A stretch of DNA of 16,547 bases from an uncultured Caryophanales bacterium. Its GTDB lineage: Bacteria; Bacillota_I; Bacilli_A; RFN20; CAG-826. Of this stretch, positions 1 through 6,920 are shown piece by piece (the first letter of the stretch is position 1; the number at the start of each line of letters is the position of its first letter). The translations under genes were made by a program, and so were the position numbers. The stretch covers positions 1 to 16,547 of the forward strand of contig CAMVBL010000024.1 of assembly GCA_947165725.1 (NCBI GenBank), written 5' to 3'. The notes under the pieces are model-generated. The model was not told the origin of the DNA. It saw nothing but the letters and a program-made list of their open reading frames with translations, and ran no database searches.

Positions 1-2
1 GC

Positions 3-1076
3 GAATTTAATCAAATTAATGAAAAACTGAAAAAAGAAGGGAGAATTGCGCAGTTTTCGGCTTCTTGGGTTAATCCAAGCACTAGATTAGTTAATAACAT
101 TATTTACGTCATTATTGGTGTTGCGGGCATCATCATGCTTGGCTTTAATGATGACTTAATTACCGTGGTCGCGGTCATGTCTATTGGTCGATTATCAAGC
201 TTCTTATCATACACAAATCAGTACTCAAAACCATTCAATGAAATATCAAATGTTGTCTCCGAATTTGAAAACGCAAAAGCGTCACTTAGAAGAATAAATA
301 ATTTCTTAAATATTGAAGATGATGTTAACAAAGGAGAAGCCTCAATTGATAGCATCGATAGCATTGAATTTAAGGACATGTCTTTCAGTTATGATCCTAG
401 TAGAAAACTCATTGAAAACTTTAATTTAGAAATCAAAAAAGGACAGAAAGTCGCTATCGTTGGACCAACAGGTGCGGGTAAGACAACACTCATTAATTTA
501 CTCATGCGTTTCTATGATCCAAACAGTGGTCTAATCTCTATCAACAATAAGTCCTATTTAGATATTAAAAAGGAATCATTAAGAAGCCATGTTGGTATGG
601 TTCTTCAAGATACCTGGATCTTCTCTGGCACAATCTTAGATAATATTCGTTACTATAAGAAAACCGCTACTGAAGAAGAAGTAAAAGAAGCGGCAAGAAA
701 AGCTCATGCTGATATCTTTATCAATACTTTACCTAATGGCTATTTAACTAGGGTTAGTAATAAGCACGGCTTATCCGAAGGTCAAAGACAAATGATCGCG
801 ATTGCTAGAATTATGTTACTTAATCCAGAACTAGTGATTCTAGATGAAGCCACATCTAATATCGATACTCGTAGTGAAAAACTTATTACAGATGCTTTTG
901 ACTATATGATGAAAGATAAAACATCAATTGTTATTGCTCATAGATTATCAACAATCGAAAAAGCGGATATCATTATTGTTATGAAAGATGGTGCGATTGT
1001 AGAAACAGGTAACCATCAAGAATTAATGAAGAAACAAGGATTCTATTATTCCTTATATTCTTCACAGTACAAATAA
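3..1076 (+). CDS. ABC exporter, permease-ATPase fusion, C-terminal part (5' truncated by window)
   Basis: The reading frame is open from base 3, so this is the 3' part of a longer gene; about 357 codons are visible, against 570-620 for full half-transporters of this type. The visible start is the end of the transmembrane domain (hydrophobic stretch near 97-200). The nucleotide-binding domain follows: Walker A GPTGAGKTT (about 462-488), Q-loop VLQDTWIFSGT, signature LSEGQ (about 771-785), Walker B LVILDEATS with the catalytic Glu, D-loop SNID and H-loop VIAHRLST. Such proteins are membrane exporters of drugs, lipids or peptides that use ATP, often as heterodimers of two adjacent genes. The signature is LSEGQ rather than LSGGQ, and the catalytic Glu is kept, so this half should hydrolyse ATP. 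A partner gene may lie left of the window. The substrate cannot be told. Confidence 0.93.
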   Translation, partial: EFNQINEKLKKEGRIAQFSASWVNPSTRLVNNIIYVIIGVAGIIMLGFNDDLITVVAVMSIGRLSSFLSYTNQYSKPFNEISNVVSEFENAKASLRRINNFLNIEDDVNKGEASIDSIDSIEFKDMSFSYDPSRKLIENFNLEIKKGQKVAIVGPTGAGKTTLINLLMRFYDPNSGLISINNKSYLDIKKESLRSHVGMVLQDTWIFSGTILDNIRYYKKTATEEEVKEAARKAHADIFINTLPNGYLTRVSNKHGLSEGQRQMIAIARIMLLNPELVILDEATSNIDTRSEKLITDAFDYMMKDKTSIVIAHRLSTIEKADIIIVMKDGAIVETGNHQELMKKQGFYYSLYSSQYK

Positions 1077-1084
1077 GGTAACCT

Positions 1085-1741
1085 ATGGCTAAAGAGAAAA
1101 AGGAAAAGAAGAAAAATAGCAAACTTAAAAAGATTAAGAAGTTAGCTACTCCTAAAAAGATTGCTCTTTTAATGGCGCTTATCTCTTTAGTGTCTTTCCT
1201 TTATAAGATTGGTTTAGGCATTATCTCTAACTCTATTATCTTAATCATTGCTTCTTTATCCACTGCGGTGGTTTGTGCTTGTAAGTTCATTTTCTGGAAA
1301 GATATGAACGCTGATAGAAAAACTAAAAAGAAATCATATTTCATTATGATGATTTTAGCGTTATCTTTCGCTGTCTTATTCTTACTATTCGCTGTACTAA
1401 AAGTCGGTGGCATTGATACATCTAGTAAGAATAACTTTAAAGGTGTTATTGGTTATATCTTCATTGCCTTTGTTATCTTGATGTTTGTTTTATCCATCAT
1501 TAATTTAAAGGGCGCGTTAACTAAAACTGACATCATGGTCATTGGTATTAAAGAAATGATATTTGTTTCCGCACTCGCTGACGCTGTTATTATTCAAGAA
1601 TTCTTATACAAGGTAATCCATTATTATCGTGATTTGCCATTTATGAAAATCATTAATAGTTATTTCCCGTTAATAATTGCGATAGCGATGATTATGGTGC
1701 CTATCTATATGTTTAAACGTTTTAGACAATACGAACCTTAG
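1085..1741 (+). CDS. Small integral membrane protein, function unknown
   Basis: The protein has 218 residues. The first 25 are very rich in lysine (MAKEKKEKKKNSKLKKIKK) and should stay in the cytoplasm. About five hydrophobic segments follow: near residues 26-44, 47-68, 83-106, 118-142 and, after a charged gap, 190-209. I do not recognise a family. It begins 8 nt after the ABC exporter gene, with only a weak AAGGT-like ribosome binding site, so it is probably co-transcribed and perhaps translationally linked with the exporter. An accessory role to the exporter is a guess from position alone. Its TAG stop overlaps the stop codon of the convergent permease gene. Confidence 0.8.
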   Translation: MAKEKKEKKKNSKLKKIKKLATPKKIALLMALISLVSFLYKIGLGIISNSIILIIASLSTAVVCACKFIFWKDMNADRKTKKKSYFIMMILALSFAVLFLLFAVLKVGGIDTSSKNNFKGVIGYIFIAFVILMFVLSIINLKGALTKTDIMVIGIKEMIFVSALADAVIIQEFLYKVIHYYRDLPFMKIINSYFPLIIAIAMIMVPIYMFKRFRQYEP

Positions 1742-3057
1742 CAGAAGATAAGCAGCATCGCTAAAGCGGTAGCGATTACTGGCACACTAATAATTGATCC
1801 ATATTTAACAAAATCTTTGAAGGTGAATTTAACACCATATTTTGATAATAGACTTTGAAACATAATACCCGCTAAAGCGCCAACAGGTGTTAAGAAAGCG
1901 CCAATGTTGCTACCGATAATCGTCGCGTATATTGCTTGATAATAAGCTTGTCCATTTAAGGCTAATGGGACATCCGCAAATAAGATAGACATTGGGATAT
2001 TATTGACCATATTAGCCATTAAGAATGAAGAAGCGCCATAAGATAAGATAGGCGATAAGGTATTCAATAATTCACCGATTTTCTCTGCTACTCCTTGATA
2101 ATGAAGGGCAATAACAATAATACTCATTGATAGAACAAATGGGATTAATTGATAAGGTAATCTTTTAAGTGGATTAGTTAAATAATGCCACTGTTTTCTT
2201 CTTACTAATCTAGTGATAATAACAAGCACTAATAGTGATGCAGCGCATATCAAAGATATGAGCCACATATCTAAATGAATATATGGTGAGATGATAAGGA
2301 ATACTAGACACACTAATAAGTGAGCAACACCAACAATTAAATCAAACTTACTTTCAATATGGACCACTTCACGGTTCTCACAGCTTAATACTTGTCCAAG
2401 TTTCTTACGGAATAAGAGATAGGTAATAAGTATTTCTACTAAGCCAGCACATAGTGTTGGTATAGCCATCACTTTGAAATAATCAATAAATGTAATATTT
2501 GCGGATGTTGCTAAATAGATATTAGTAGGATTACCAATCACAAACATCATTGACCATGTATTAGCCGCGGTAAATTCGGCGATTAAAAATGGAATAGGAG
2601 ATATCTTAGTTCTCTTACAGAAGAAACAAATAAAAGGAGTGAAAGTTAATATCACAATATCGTTAGAAGTGAATACTGTAAGGAAAGCCACTAAGAAGTA
2701 GAGAATAAAGAATAATGCTGTTTGACTATTTTTAGCGTGCTTAACCGCAAAATAGGCTAAGAATCTAAATAGACCAACTTCATCTAAGAAGATTGATAGT
2801 ATGGTCATCGAAAAGAATAAAACTAATATCTTAAGTGGATTAATAGCGGCGCTACTAGTCCAAGAATCACCAATCTCTTTAATTGGACATAAGGTAGTGG
2901 CCACTAAGATAACTGCGCCTAATAAAGCAATAAGCCAATAAGTATCTAAAGAAAACTTCCCTAATTTGAGTCTAGGGAAGAATAATGTTGATAGAGTTAT
3001 TCCTAAGAATGTAATAACGGAAATGACGATCGTCGCAATCATACAAACGACTATCAT
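1738..3057 (-). CDS. ArsB/NhaD/SLC13-type anion permease
   Basis: The protein has 439 residues and about 11 membrane segments. The block FTSNDIVILTFTP, followed by TANTWSMMFVIGNPTNIYLA and, in the second half, ANMVNNIPMSILFA and IIGSNIGAFLTPVGALAG, is typical of the ArsB/NhaD and citrate-transporter-like ion transporter superfamily. Members move inorganic or organic anions (arsenite, citrate, dicarboxylates) or exchange Na+/H+. No arsR or arsC neighbour is present, so arsenite export is not implied. The ATG at 3057 has an AAAGG motif four bases upstream, a short spacing; an alternative Met lies five codons further in. The gene runs towards the exporter operon and stops within it. Family assignment is firm, substrate unknown. 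Confidence 0.88.
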   Translation of the reverse strand: MIVVCMIATIVISVITFLGITLSTLFFPRLKLGKFSLDTYWLIALLGAVILVATTLCPIKEIGDSWTSSAAINPLKILVLFFSMTILSIFLDEVGLFRFLAYFAVKHAKNSQTALFFILYFLVAFLTVFTSNDIVILTFTPFICFFCKRTKISPIPFLIAEFTAANTWSMMFVIGNPTNIYLATSANITFIDYFKVMAIPTLCAGLVEILITYLLFRKKLGQVLSCENREVVHIESKFDLIVGVAHLLVCLVFLIISPYIHLDMWLISLICAASLLVLVIITRLVRRKQWHYLTNPLKRLPYQLIPFVLSMSIIVIALHYQGVAEKIGELLNTLSPILSYGASSFLMANMVNNIPMSILFADVPLALNGQAYYQAIYATIIGSNIGAFLTPVGALAGIMFQSLLSKYGVKFTFKDFVKYGSIISVPVIATALAMLLIFC

Positions 3058-3147
3058 AGACCTTTATATTCATAAAGCAATACAAATTATAAAAAAATAG
3101 CACAAAAATGTGCTAACATATACATATCATCAAGCGGGGGAGACATT
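3058..3147. promoter_or_regulatory. Divergent intergenic region with a 7-bp palindrome
   Basis: This 90-bp gap separates the divergent permease and cardiolipin synthase genes, so it must hold promoters for both. On the minus strand a TATAAT lies at 3086-3091. Next to it, at 3098-3115, is a perfect inverted repeat TAGCACA-AAAA-TGTGCTA. On the minus strand it is followed by seven T, so it could be a small terminator, but its place just upstream of the minus-strand TATAAT also suits an operator. The plus-strand promoter is not clear. Confidence 0.5.
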
Positions 3148-4740
3148 ATGAAAAAGTTTTTTAGAAACCTATTCTCTGGATATTTTCTAGTCTTATTAAT
3201 TTTATTAATAGAAATAGCGGCTATTGTTTTCATTGAGTTCTTCCTTGAGGGTGTCATTGAAGCAATATCTACTGACCCTAACATTAACGAACGCGTCAAA
3301 GGCATCATTGAACTTGTGTGGATTGTCATTAGAATGATTGTCTTTGTCATCAGTGTGCTTATTTTCTTTAGAATCGTTAATAAACATGAAGATCCAGAAT
3401 TTAAGATTCCTTGGATTGTGGGTATGCTTCTTTTACCATTATTCACATCCGTTATTTTCTTAATCTTTGGTAATCATGGTTTAAATAGACGTGATAAGAG
3501 AATTATCAAAACCACGACAGAAGAATATAACAAACACTTCCAATTAGATGAAAAAGCCAAGAAAGAATATCGTGAAGAATTAGGTACCGCTGTTAATGCT
3601 TTTAGATACATCAATAACATCACAAAGTTAGGTATTCACCCAAATAATAGAGTTAAATACTACGCTACTGGTGAAGAATTCTTCCCTGAATTAATAGAAT
3701 CATTAAAACTCGCTAAAGAGTTTATCTTCATGGAATTCTTTATTATCACTGATGGTGAAATCTGGGATGAAGTACAAGCCATATTAATTCAAAAAGCTAG
3801 TGAAGGTGTTGAGATACGTATCATCTATGATGATATGGGCTGTGGTGGCACTATTAGTGCTAGAACACCAAAGATCTTAGGCCAATATGGTATTAAATGT
3901 TATAAGTTCCATCCATTTAGACCAATCCTATCTGGTGTTTATAATAACCGCGACCATAGAAAGATTGTGATTATCGACCATCAAATGGCTTTTACCGGTG
4001 GTATGAACTTAGCGGATGAATACGCTAACAAAATCAATAGATTTGGTTATTGGAAAGACACAATGATTAAGATTGAAGGTAGTGCTATTAATAACCTTAT
4101 CGCTGTTTTCTTACAAAACCTTAACTTAGTCGTTGGTCATATTTCTGACTATAACAAATGGATGAACTTTGACTATCCAGAATATGAAGATAGTGGATAC
4201 GTGATGCCGTTTGGTGATGGTCCAGGTGATTATGTCAGTGCCCTTCTAGGCGAACAAACATATATCAATATTCTTAATTACGCGCAAAAGAAGGTTTATA
4301 TCTCTACGCCATATTTAGTGCCTACTTATAGCTTATTAGATGCTTTAAGAAGTGCAGCGCTTAGAGGTGTAGAAGTTAATCTTATTGTGCCAGGTATGCC
4401 TGATAAACCAGTTGTATACTGGATGGCTAAATCTAACTTCAGATATCTACTAGATGCTGGTGTTAATATCTATTTATATAGACCAGGCTTTAATCATATG
4501 AAAACCGCAATCGCGGATAATGAGTTAGGATTTGTCGGCACGATTAACTTTGACTTTAGAAGCTTAGTCCATCACTTTGAATGTGGTGCGATTCTATATA
4601 AGTGTCCATGTATGGATGATATCACTAAAGACTTTGAACAAATGATTGAAGTCAGTGAAAAAGTCCCACAAGACTATAAATTCAAAGGTATTAAAAAGAG
4701 CATTTGCTCAGTGCTCAAAATTATCTCCGCTTTATTCTAA
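3148..4740 (+). CDS. cls: Cardiolipin synthase (phospholipase D family)
   Basis: The protein has 530 residues, a little longer than the usual 480-510. It joins two phosphatidylglycerol molecules, or transfers a phosphatidyl group to a related acceptor, to give cardiolipin at the membrane. The N-terminus has about three hydrophobic segments (near 13-35, 47-73 and 84-106). Two HKD motifs follow: HRKIVIID near residue 270, followed by FTGGMN, and HMKTAIAD near residue 450, followed by GTINFDFRS. Both keep His, Lys and Asp, so the enzyme should be active. The start is supported by a strong GGGGGAG ribosome binding site seven bases before the ATG. It is a stand-alone gene, divergent from the permease; a TnpB element lies directly behind it. 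Confidence 0.95.
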   Translation: MKKFFRNLFSGYFLVLLILLIEIAAIVFIEFFLEGVIEAISTDPNINERVKGIIELVWIVIRMIVFVISVLIFFRIVNKHEDPEFKIPWIVGMLLLPLFTSVIFLIFGNHGLNRRDKRIIKTTTEEYNKHFQLDEKAKKEYREELGTAVNAFRYINNITKLGIHPNNRVKYYATGEEFFPELIESLKLAKEFIFMEFFIITDGEIWDEVQAILIQKASEGVEIRIIYDDMGCGGTISARTPKILGQYGIKCYKFHPFRPILSGVYNNRDHRKIVIIDHQMAFTGGMNLADEYANKINRFGYWKDTMIKIEGSAINNLIAVFLQNLNLVVGHISDYNKWMNFDYPEYEDSGYVMPFGDGPGDYVSALLGEQTYINILNYAQKKVYISTPYLVPTYSLLDALRSAALRGVEVNLIVPGMPDKPVVYWMAKSNFRYLLDAGVNIYLYRPGFNHMKTAIADNELGFVGTINFDFRSLVHHFECGAILYKCPCMDDITKDFEQMIEVSEKVPQDYKFKGIKKSICSVLKIISALF

Positions 4741-4866
4741 TTTAACATATTCCAACAAGAAGCCCCTCACATCAATTTGATGGTTACCTCTATATGTGGG
4801 GGATGAATTGCTAATTATAAATGTTTATAAAAACATGCAAATATCTATATAAAAAGCAAATATTTG

Positions 4867-4895
4867 TTGAGAATATATCAATAAATTGATATAAT
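4867..4895 (+). promoter_or_regulatory. Promoter of the tnpB element
   Basis: A -35 box TTGAGA (4867-4872) and a perfect -10 box TATAAT (4890-4895) stand 17 bp apart, which is ideal for a housekeeping sigma-A promoter. The transcript would start near 4902, about 60 nt before the tnpB ATG. Confidence 0.7.
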
Positions 4896-4919
4896 ATTTA
4901 TAGGATAAGGGATATAGAT

Positions 4920-4967
4920 ATGGATGGAACCATTTTTATGCCCCTTTTATTTTACCCAAAATTATGA
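4920..4967 (+). CDS. Possible 15-codon leader peptide overlapping the tnpB start
   Basis: The reading frame encodes MDGTIFMPLLFYPKL and ends with TGA at 4965-4967. That stop overlaps the tnpB ATG at 4964 in an ATGA junction. An AAGGGA ribosome binding site (4907-4912) stands seven bases before the ATG at 4920, while tnpB itself has no visible Shine-Dalgarno sequence: the bases before it are TTTTACCCAAAATT. Translation of the short frame followed by restart at tnpB would explain this arrangement. It is a prediction from spacing only; a frame this short can occur by chance. Confidence 0.35.
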   Translation: MDGTIFMPLLFYPKL

Positions 4968-6127
4968 TTAGAAAAGCTTATAAGTATCGTATCTATCCTA
5001 ACACTGAGCAAAAAGTATTCTTTGCTAAATGTTTTGGGTGTGTTCGTTTCTTTTATAATAAGTCTCTATCTGATATGAACGAGATATATAAAAGCACTGG
5101 CAAATTTAAAAATATTACTCCTGCTTCATATAAGGAAGATTATTCATTTTTAAAAGAAGTAGATTCGCTTGCTTTAAGTAATGCTCAACTTAATAGAAAC
5201 ACCGCTTTTAAAGCTTTCTTTTCTCATAGATCAAGCTTCCCTAAGTTTAAAAGTAAAAGAAATGATTAAAGTTACACAACGAATAACGTAAATGGAAAAA
5301 TCAAATTTTCTGAAAACGGAAAGTATCTTTTGTCACTCTTTAAGTGTCCGAGGATCAGAATTAAGAAACATCGAGATTTTGATGGAAGGATTAAATCAGT
5401 CACTGTTTCTAAAACTTGTGATAACAAATATTACGTCTCTTTATTGGTTGAAGAAAAGAATAAACAAATTGAGCCAAAGAATAAGATAGTTGGTCTAGAT
5501 TTAGGTGTGAAACACTTAATTATCGATAGCAATGGTAAGAAATACAAGAACAACAAATATTTAACTAAATCACAAACCAAATTAGCGAAAGAGCAAAGAA
5601 AACTCTCTAAGATGGTTAAAGGCAGTAATAATAGAAATAAACAGAGAATTAAAGTCGCAAGAATTCATCGTCACATCAATAACCAGAGAAACGATTATCT
5701 CCATAAACTTTCAAAGAAGATCATTGATGAAAACCAAATCATTTGTATCGAAGACTTGAAAGTAAAGAACATGGAACAAAACCATAAACTGGCTAGAAGT
5801 ATCGTTGATGCTTCCTGGTCAAGATTCGTTTCTATGCTCCTATATAAAGCTGATTGGTATGGTAGGAAAGTAATAAAAGTTCCTTCTACTTTTCCATCTA
5901 GCCAATTATGTTCATTATGTGGATATCAAAATAAAGAGGTGAAAAATCTCAAAATAAGAAAATGGGCTTGTCCAGAATGTGGATCGGTCCATGATAGAGA
6001 TATAAACGCTGCAAAAAATATTCTAAGTAAGGGAATTGAAACACTTACAAAGGATGGGACACATCCGGATAGCTTGTTTATGCTTGGCTCGTTAGAGTCA
6101 TCGAGCAAGAAGCCCCCACTTCAATAA
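4964..6127 (+). pseudogene. tnpB: TnpB RNA-guided nuclease, broken by one in-frame TAA
   Basis: TnpB is the ancestor-like relative of Cas12, an RNA-guided RuvC nuclease of IS200/IS605 elements. The frame begins MIRKAYKYRIYPN, the usual TnpB start, and totals 387 codons, a normal length. Codon 102 (5267-5269) is TAA, between FKSKRND and [13 protein letters not shown]; related proteins commonly have Gln here, so one C-to-T change fits. The reading frame is the same before and after, so this is a nonsense codon and not a frameshift. All active-site residues remain: RuvC Asp in VGLDLGVK (residue 179), Glu in IICIEDL (263), the zinc finger CSLC/CPEC, and Asp in DRDINAAKN (346). A fragment could restart at TTG 5330. 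The C-terminal codons run into the right-end hairpin, as is usual. The break looks recent, or may be a sequencing error. Confidence 0.85.
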
Positions 6128-6165
6128 GTGGTGGGAGCACGTCACCGAACCTTAAATGTTGGATA
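6000..6165 (+). ncRNA. Putative omega RNA (reRNA) of the tnpB element
   Basis: In IS200/IS605 elements the guide RNA is made from the 3' end of tnpB plus the right end, with about 16-20 nt of flanking DNA as guide. Here the right-end hairpin (6113-6135) followed by GAGCACGTCAC gives the expected scaffold end. The guide would begin near 6146-6148 with CGAACCTTAAATG. The 5' limit is arbitrary. This is known for the family and inferred here. Confidence 0.45.
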
Positions 6166-6200
6166 ATTATAAATAATTATTGCTAATAGTAAAAATATCA

Positions 6201-6238
6201 TTTAAGGTTTATTTAAGGCTAAAAAGATACTTTTTAAG
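6201..6238 (+). promoter_or_regulatory. TTTAAG direct-repeat operator upstream of the response regulator
   Basis: TTTAAG occurs at 6201-6206 and 6212-6217, separated by five bases (GTTTA), so the copies lie 11 bp apart on one face of the helix. This is the form of site bound by OmpR/PhoB-type regulators, and it equals the NTTAAG-N5-WTTAAG site known for streptococcal CiaR. A third TTTAAG stands at 6233-6238, directly before the ATG. A possible -10 (GATACT 6226 or TACTTT 6228) follows the second copy by 8-10 bp. Autoregulation by the adjacent regulator is inferred. Confidence 0.55.
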
Positions 6239-6239
6239 T

Positions 6240-6920
6240 ATGAAATTACTCTTAGTAGAAGACTCAATTCAACTAAATAAAGCTTTAACGACTGTTCTTA
6301 AACGTAACTCATATATCGTTGACAGTGCTTTTGATGGTGAAGAAGCTCTTTTATATATCGATCAATATAAATACGATGTCATCATTCTTGATATTATGCT
6401 TCCTAAGATTAATGGCTTAGATGTTTTAAAAAGAGTCAGAACTAATAAAATTGATACACCTATTATCATGTTAACCGCGAAGTCCACAACAGAAGATAAG
6501 ATACATGGTCTTGATTTAGGGGCGGATGACTACTTACCAAAACCATTCGTCGTGGAAGAACTTTTAGCCCGTATTAGAGCGTTACTCCGTCGTCAGCCAA
6601 ACTATGAAGAAGAAAGTAAATTAGAATTTGGTGATATAGTGTTAGATTCTAATAACTGCTGCTTAATAAATGGTGAAAAGAAAGTTACTTTAATGAACAA
6701 AGAACTTCAAATCATTACTTTATTAATGAAAGCGAACGGCAATGTTGTCTCTCAAGACACAATTAGTAAAAATGTTTGGGATATTGAATCATATAGTACG
6801 AGCGAGAACGTGTGGGTATTTATATCCTATTTAAGAAAGAGATTAGAAAGTATTGGTTCAAAAGTAATAATTAAATCAATTCGTTACCAAGGTTATTACT
6901 TGGAGTATAACAATGATTAG
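6240..6920 (+). CDS. OmpR/PhoB-family response regulator
   Basis: The protein has 226 residues counted from ATG 6240 (MKLLLVEDS). The receiver domain (1-115) has the acidic pair E7/D8, phospho-acceptor Asp51 in VIILDIMLP, Thr79 in LTAK and Lys101 in LPKPF. A winged-helix DNA-binding domain fills about 130-225 and ends in IKSIRYQGYYLE. Phosphorylated by the kinase encoded next, it would bind direct repeats such as TTTAAG-N5-TTTAAG just upstream. A longer frame from TTG 6180 would add 20 residues before the conserved receiver start and cover the repeats, so ATG 6240 is preferred. No Shine-Dalgarno sequence is visible, and the likely -10 lies so close that the mRNA may be leaderless. Its stop overlaps the kinase gene by 8 nt. 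Confidence 0.93.
   Translation: MKLLLVEDSIQLNKALTTVLKRNSYIVDSAFDGEEALLYIDQYKYDVIILDIMLPKINGLDVLKRVRTNKIDTPIIMLTAKSTTEDKIHGLDLGADDYLPKPFVVEELLARIRALLRRQPNYEEESKLEFGDIVLDSNNCCLINGEKKVTLMNKELQIITLLMKANGNVVSQDTISKNVWDIESYSTSENVWVFISYLRKRLESIGSKVIIKSIRYQGYYLEYNND

Larger units (their letters stand above)
4756..6145 (+). mobile_element. Solo tnpB element, IS605/IS1341 type, no tnpA
   Basis: The element consists of a left-end hairpin, a promoter, one tnpB reading frame and a right-end hairpin. The left hairpin pairs CCCC(T)CACAT (4763-4772) with ATGTGGGGG (4794-4802), one T bulged. The right hairpin pairs CCCCCACTT (6113-6121) with AAGTGGTGGG (6126-6135), loop CAAT, one T bulged. Both begin with the same 11 bases, CAAGAAGCCCC (4756-4766 and 6106-6116). 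There are no terminal inverted repeats or target duplication, as expected for IS200/IS605 elements, which move as single strands with subterminal hairpins. The Y1 transposase TnpA is absent, so movement would need one in trans. Exact ends are uncertain: the left may lie some bases before 4756, and the right is guessed as ending with GCACGTCAC. Confidence 0.8.

Noticed and set aside
5270..5329. Frameshift in tnpB
   Set aside because: Reading straight through the TAA gives [13 protein letters not shown] in the same frame as both parts, so a single nonsense codon explains it.
5292..5489. 65-codon plus-strand frame within tnpB
   Set aside because: It overlaps conserved TnpB sequence in another frame and has no family features.
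4920..6127. Mycoplasma-type genetic code (TGA as Trp)
   Set aside because: All clear genes encode Trp with TGG and none contains an in-frame TGA; the tnpB interruption is TAA, which this code would not solve.
6180..6239. TTG start giving the response regulator 20 extra residues
   Set aside because: Receiver domains begin with the MKLLLVED strand; the extra segment has no family match and coincides with the operator repeats.
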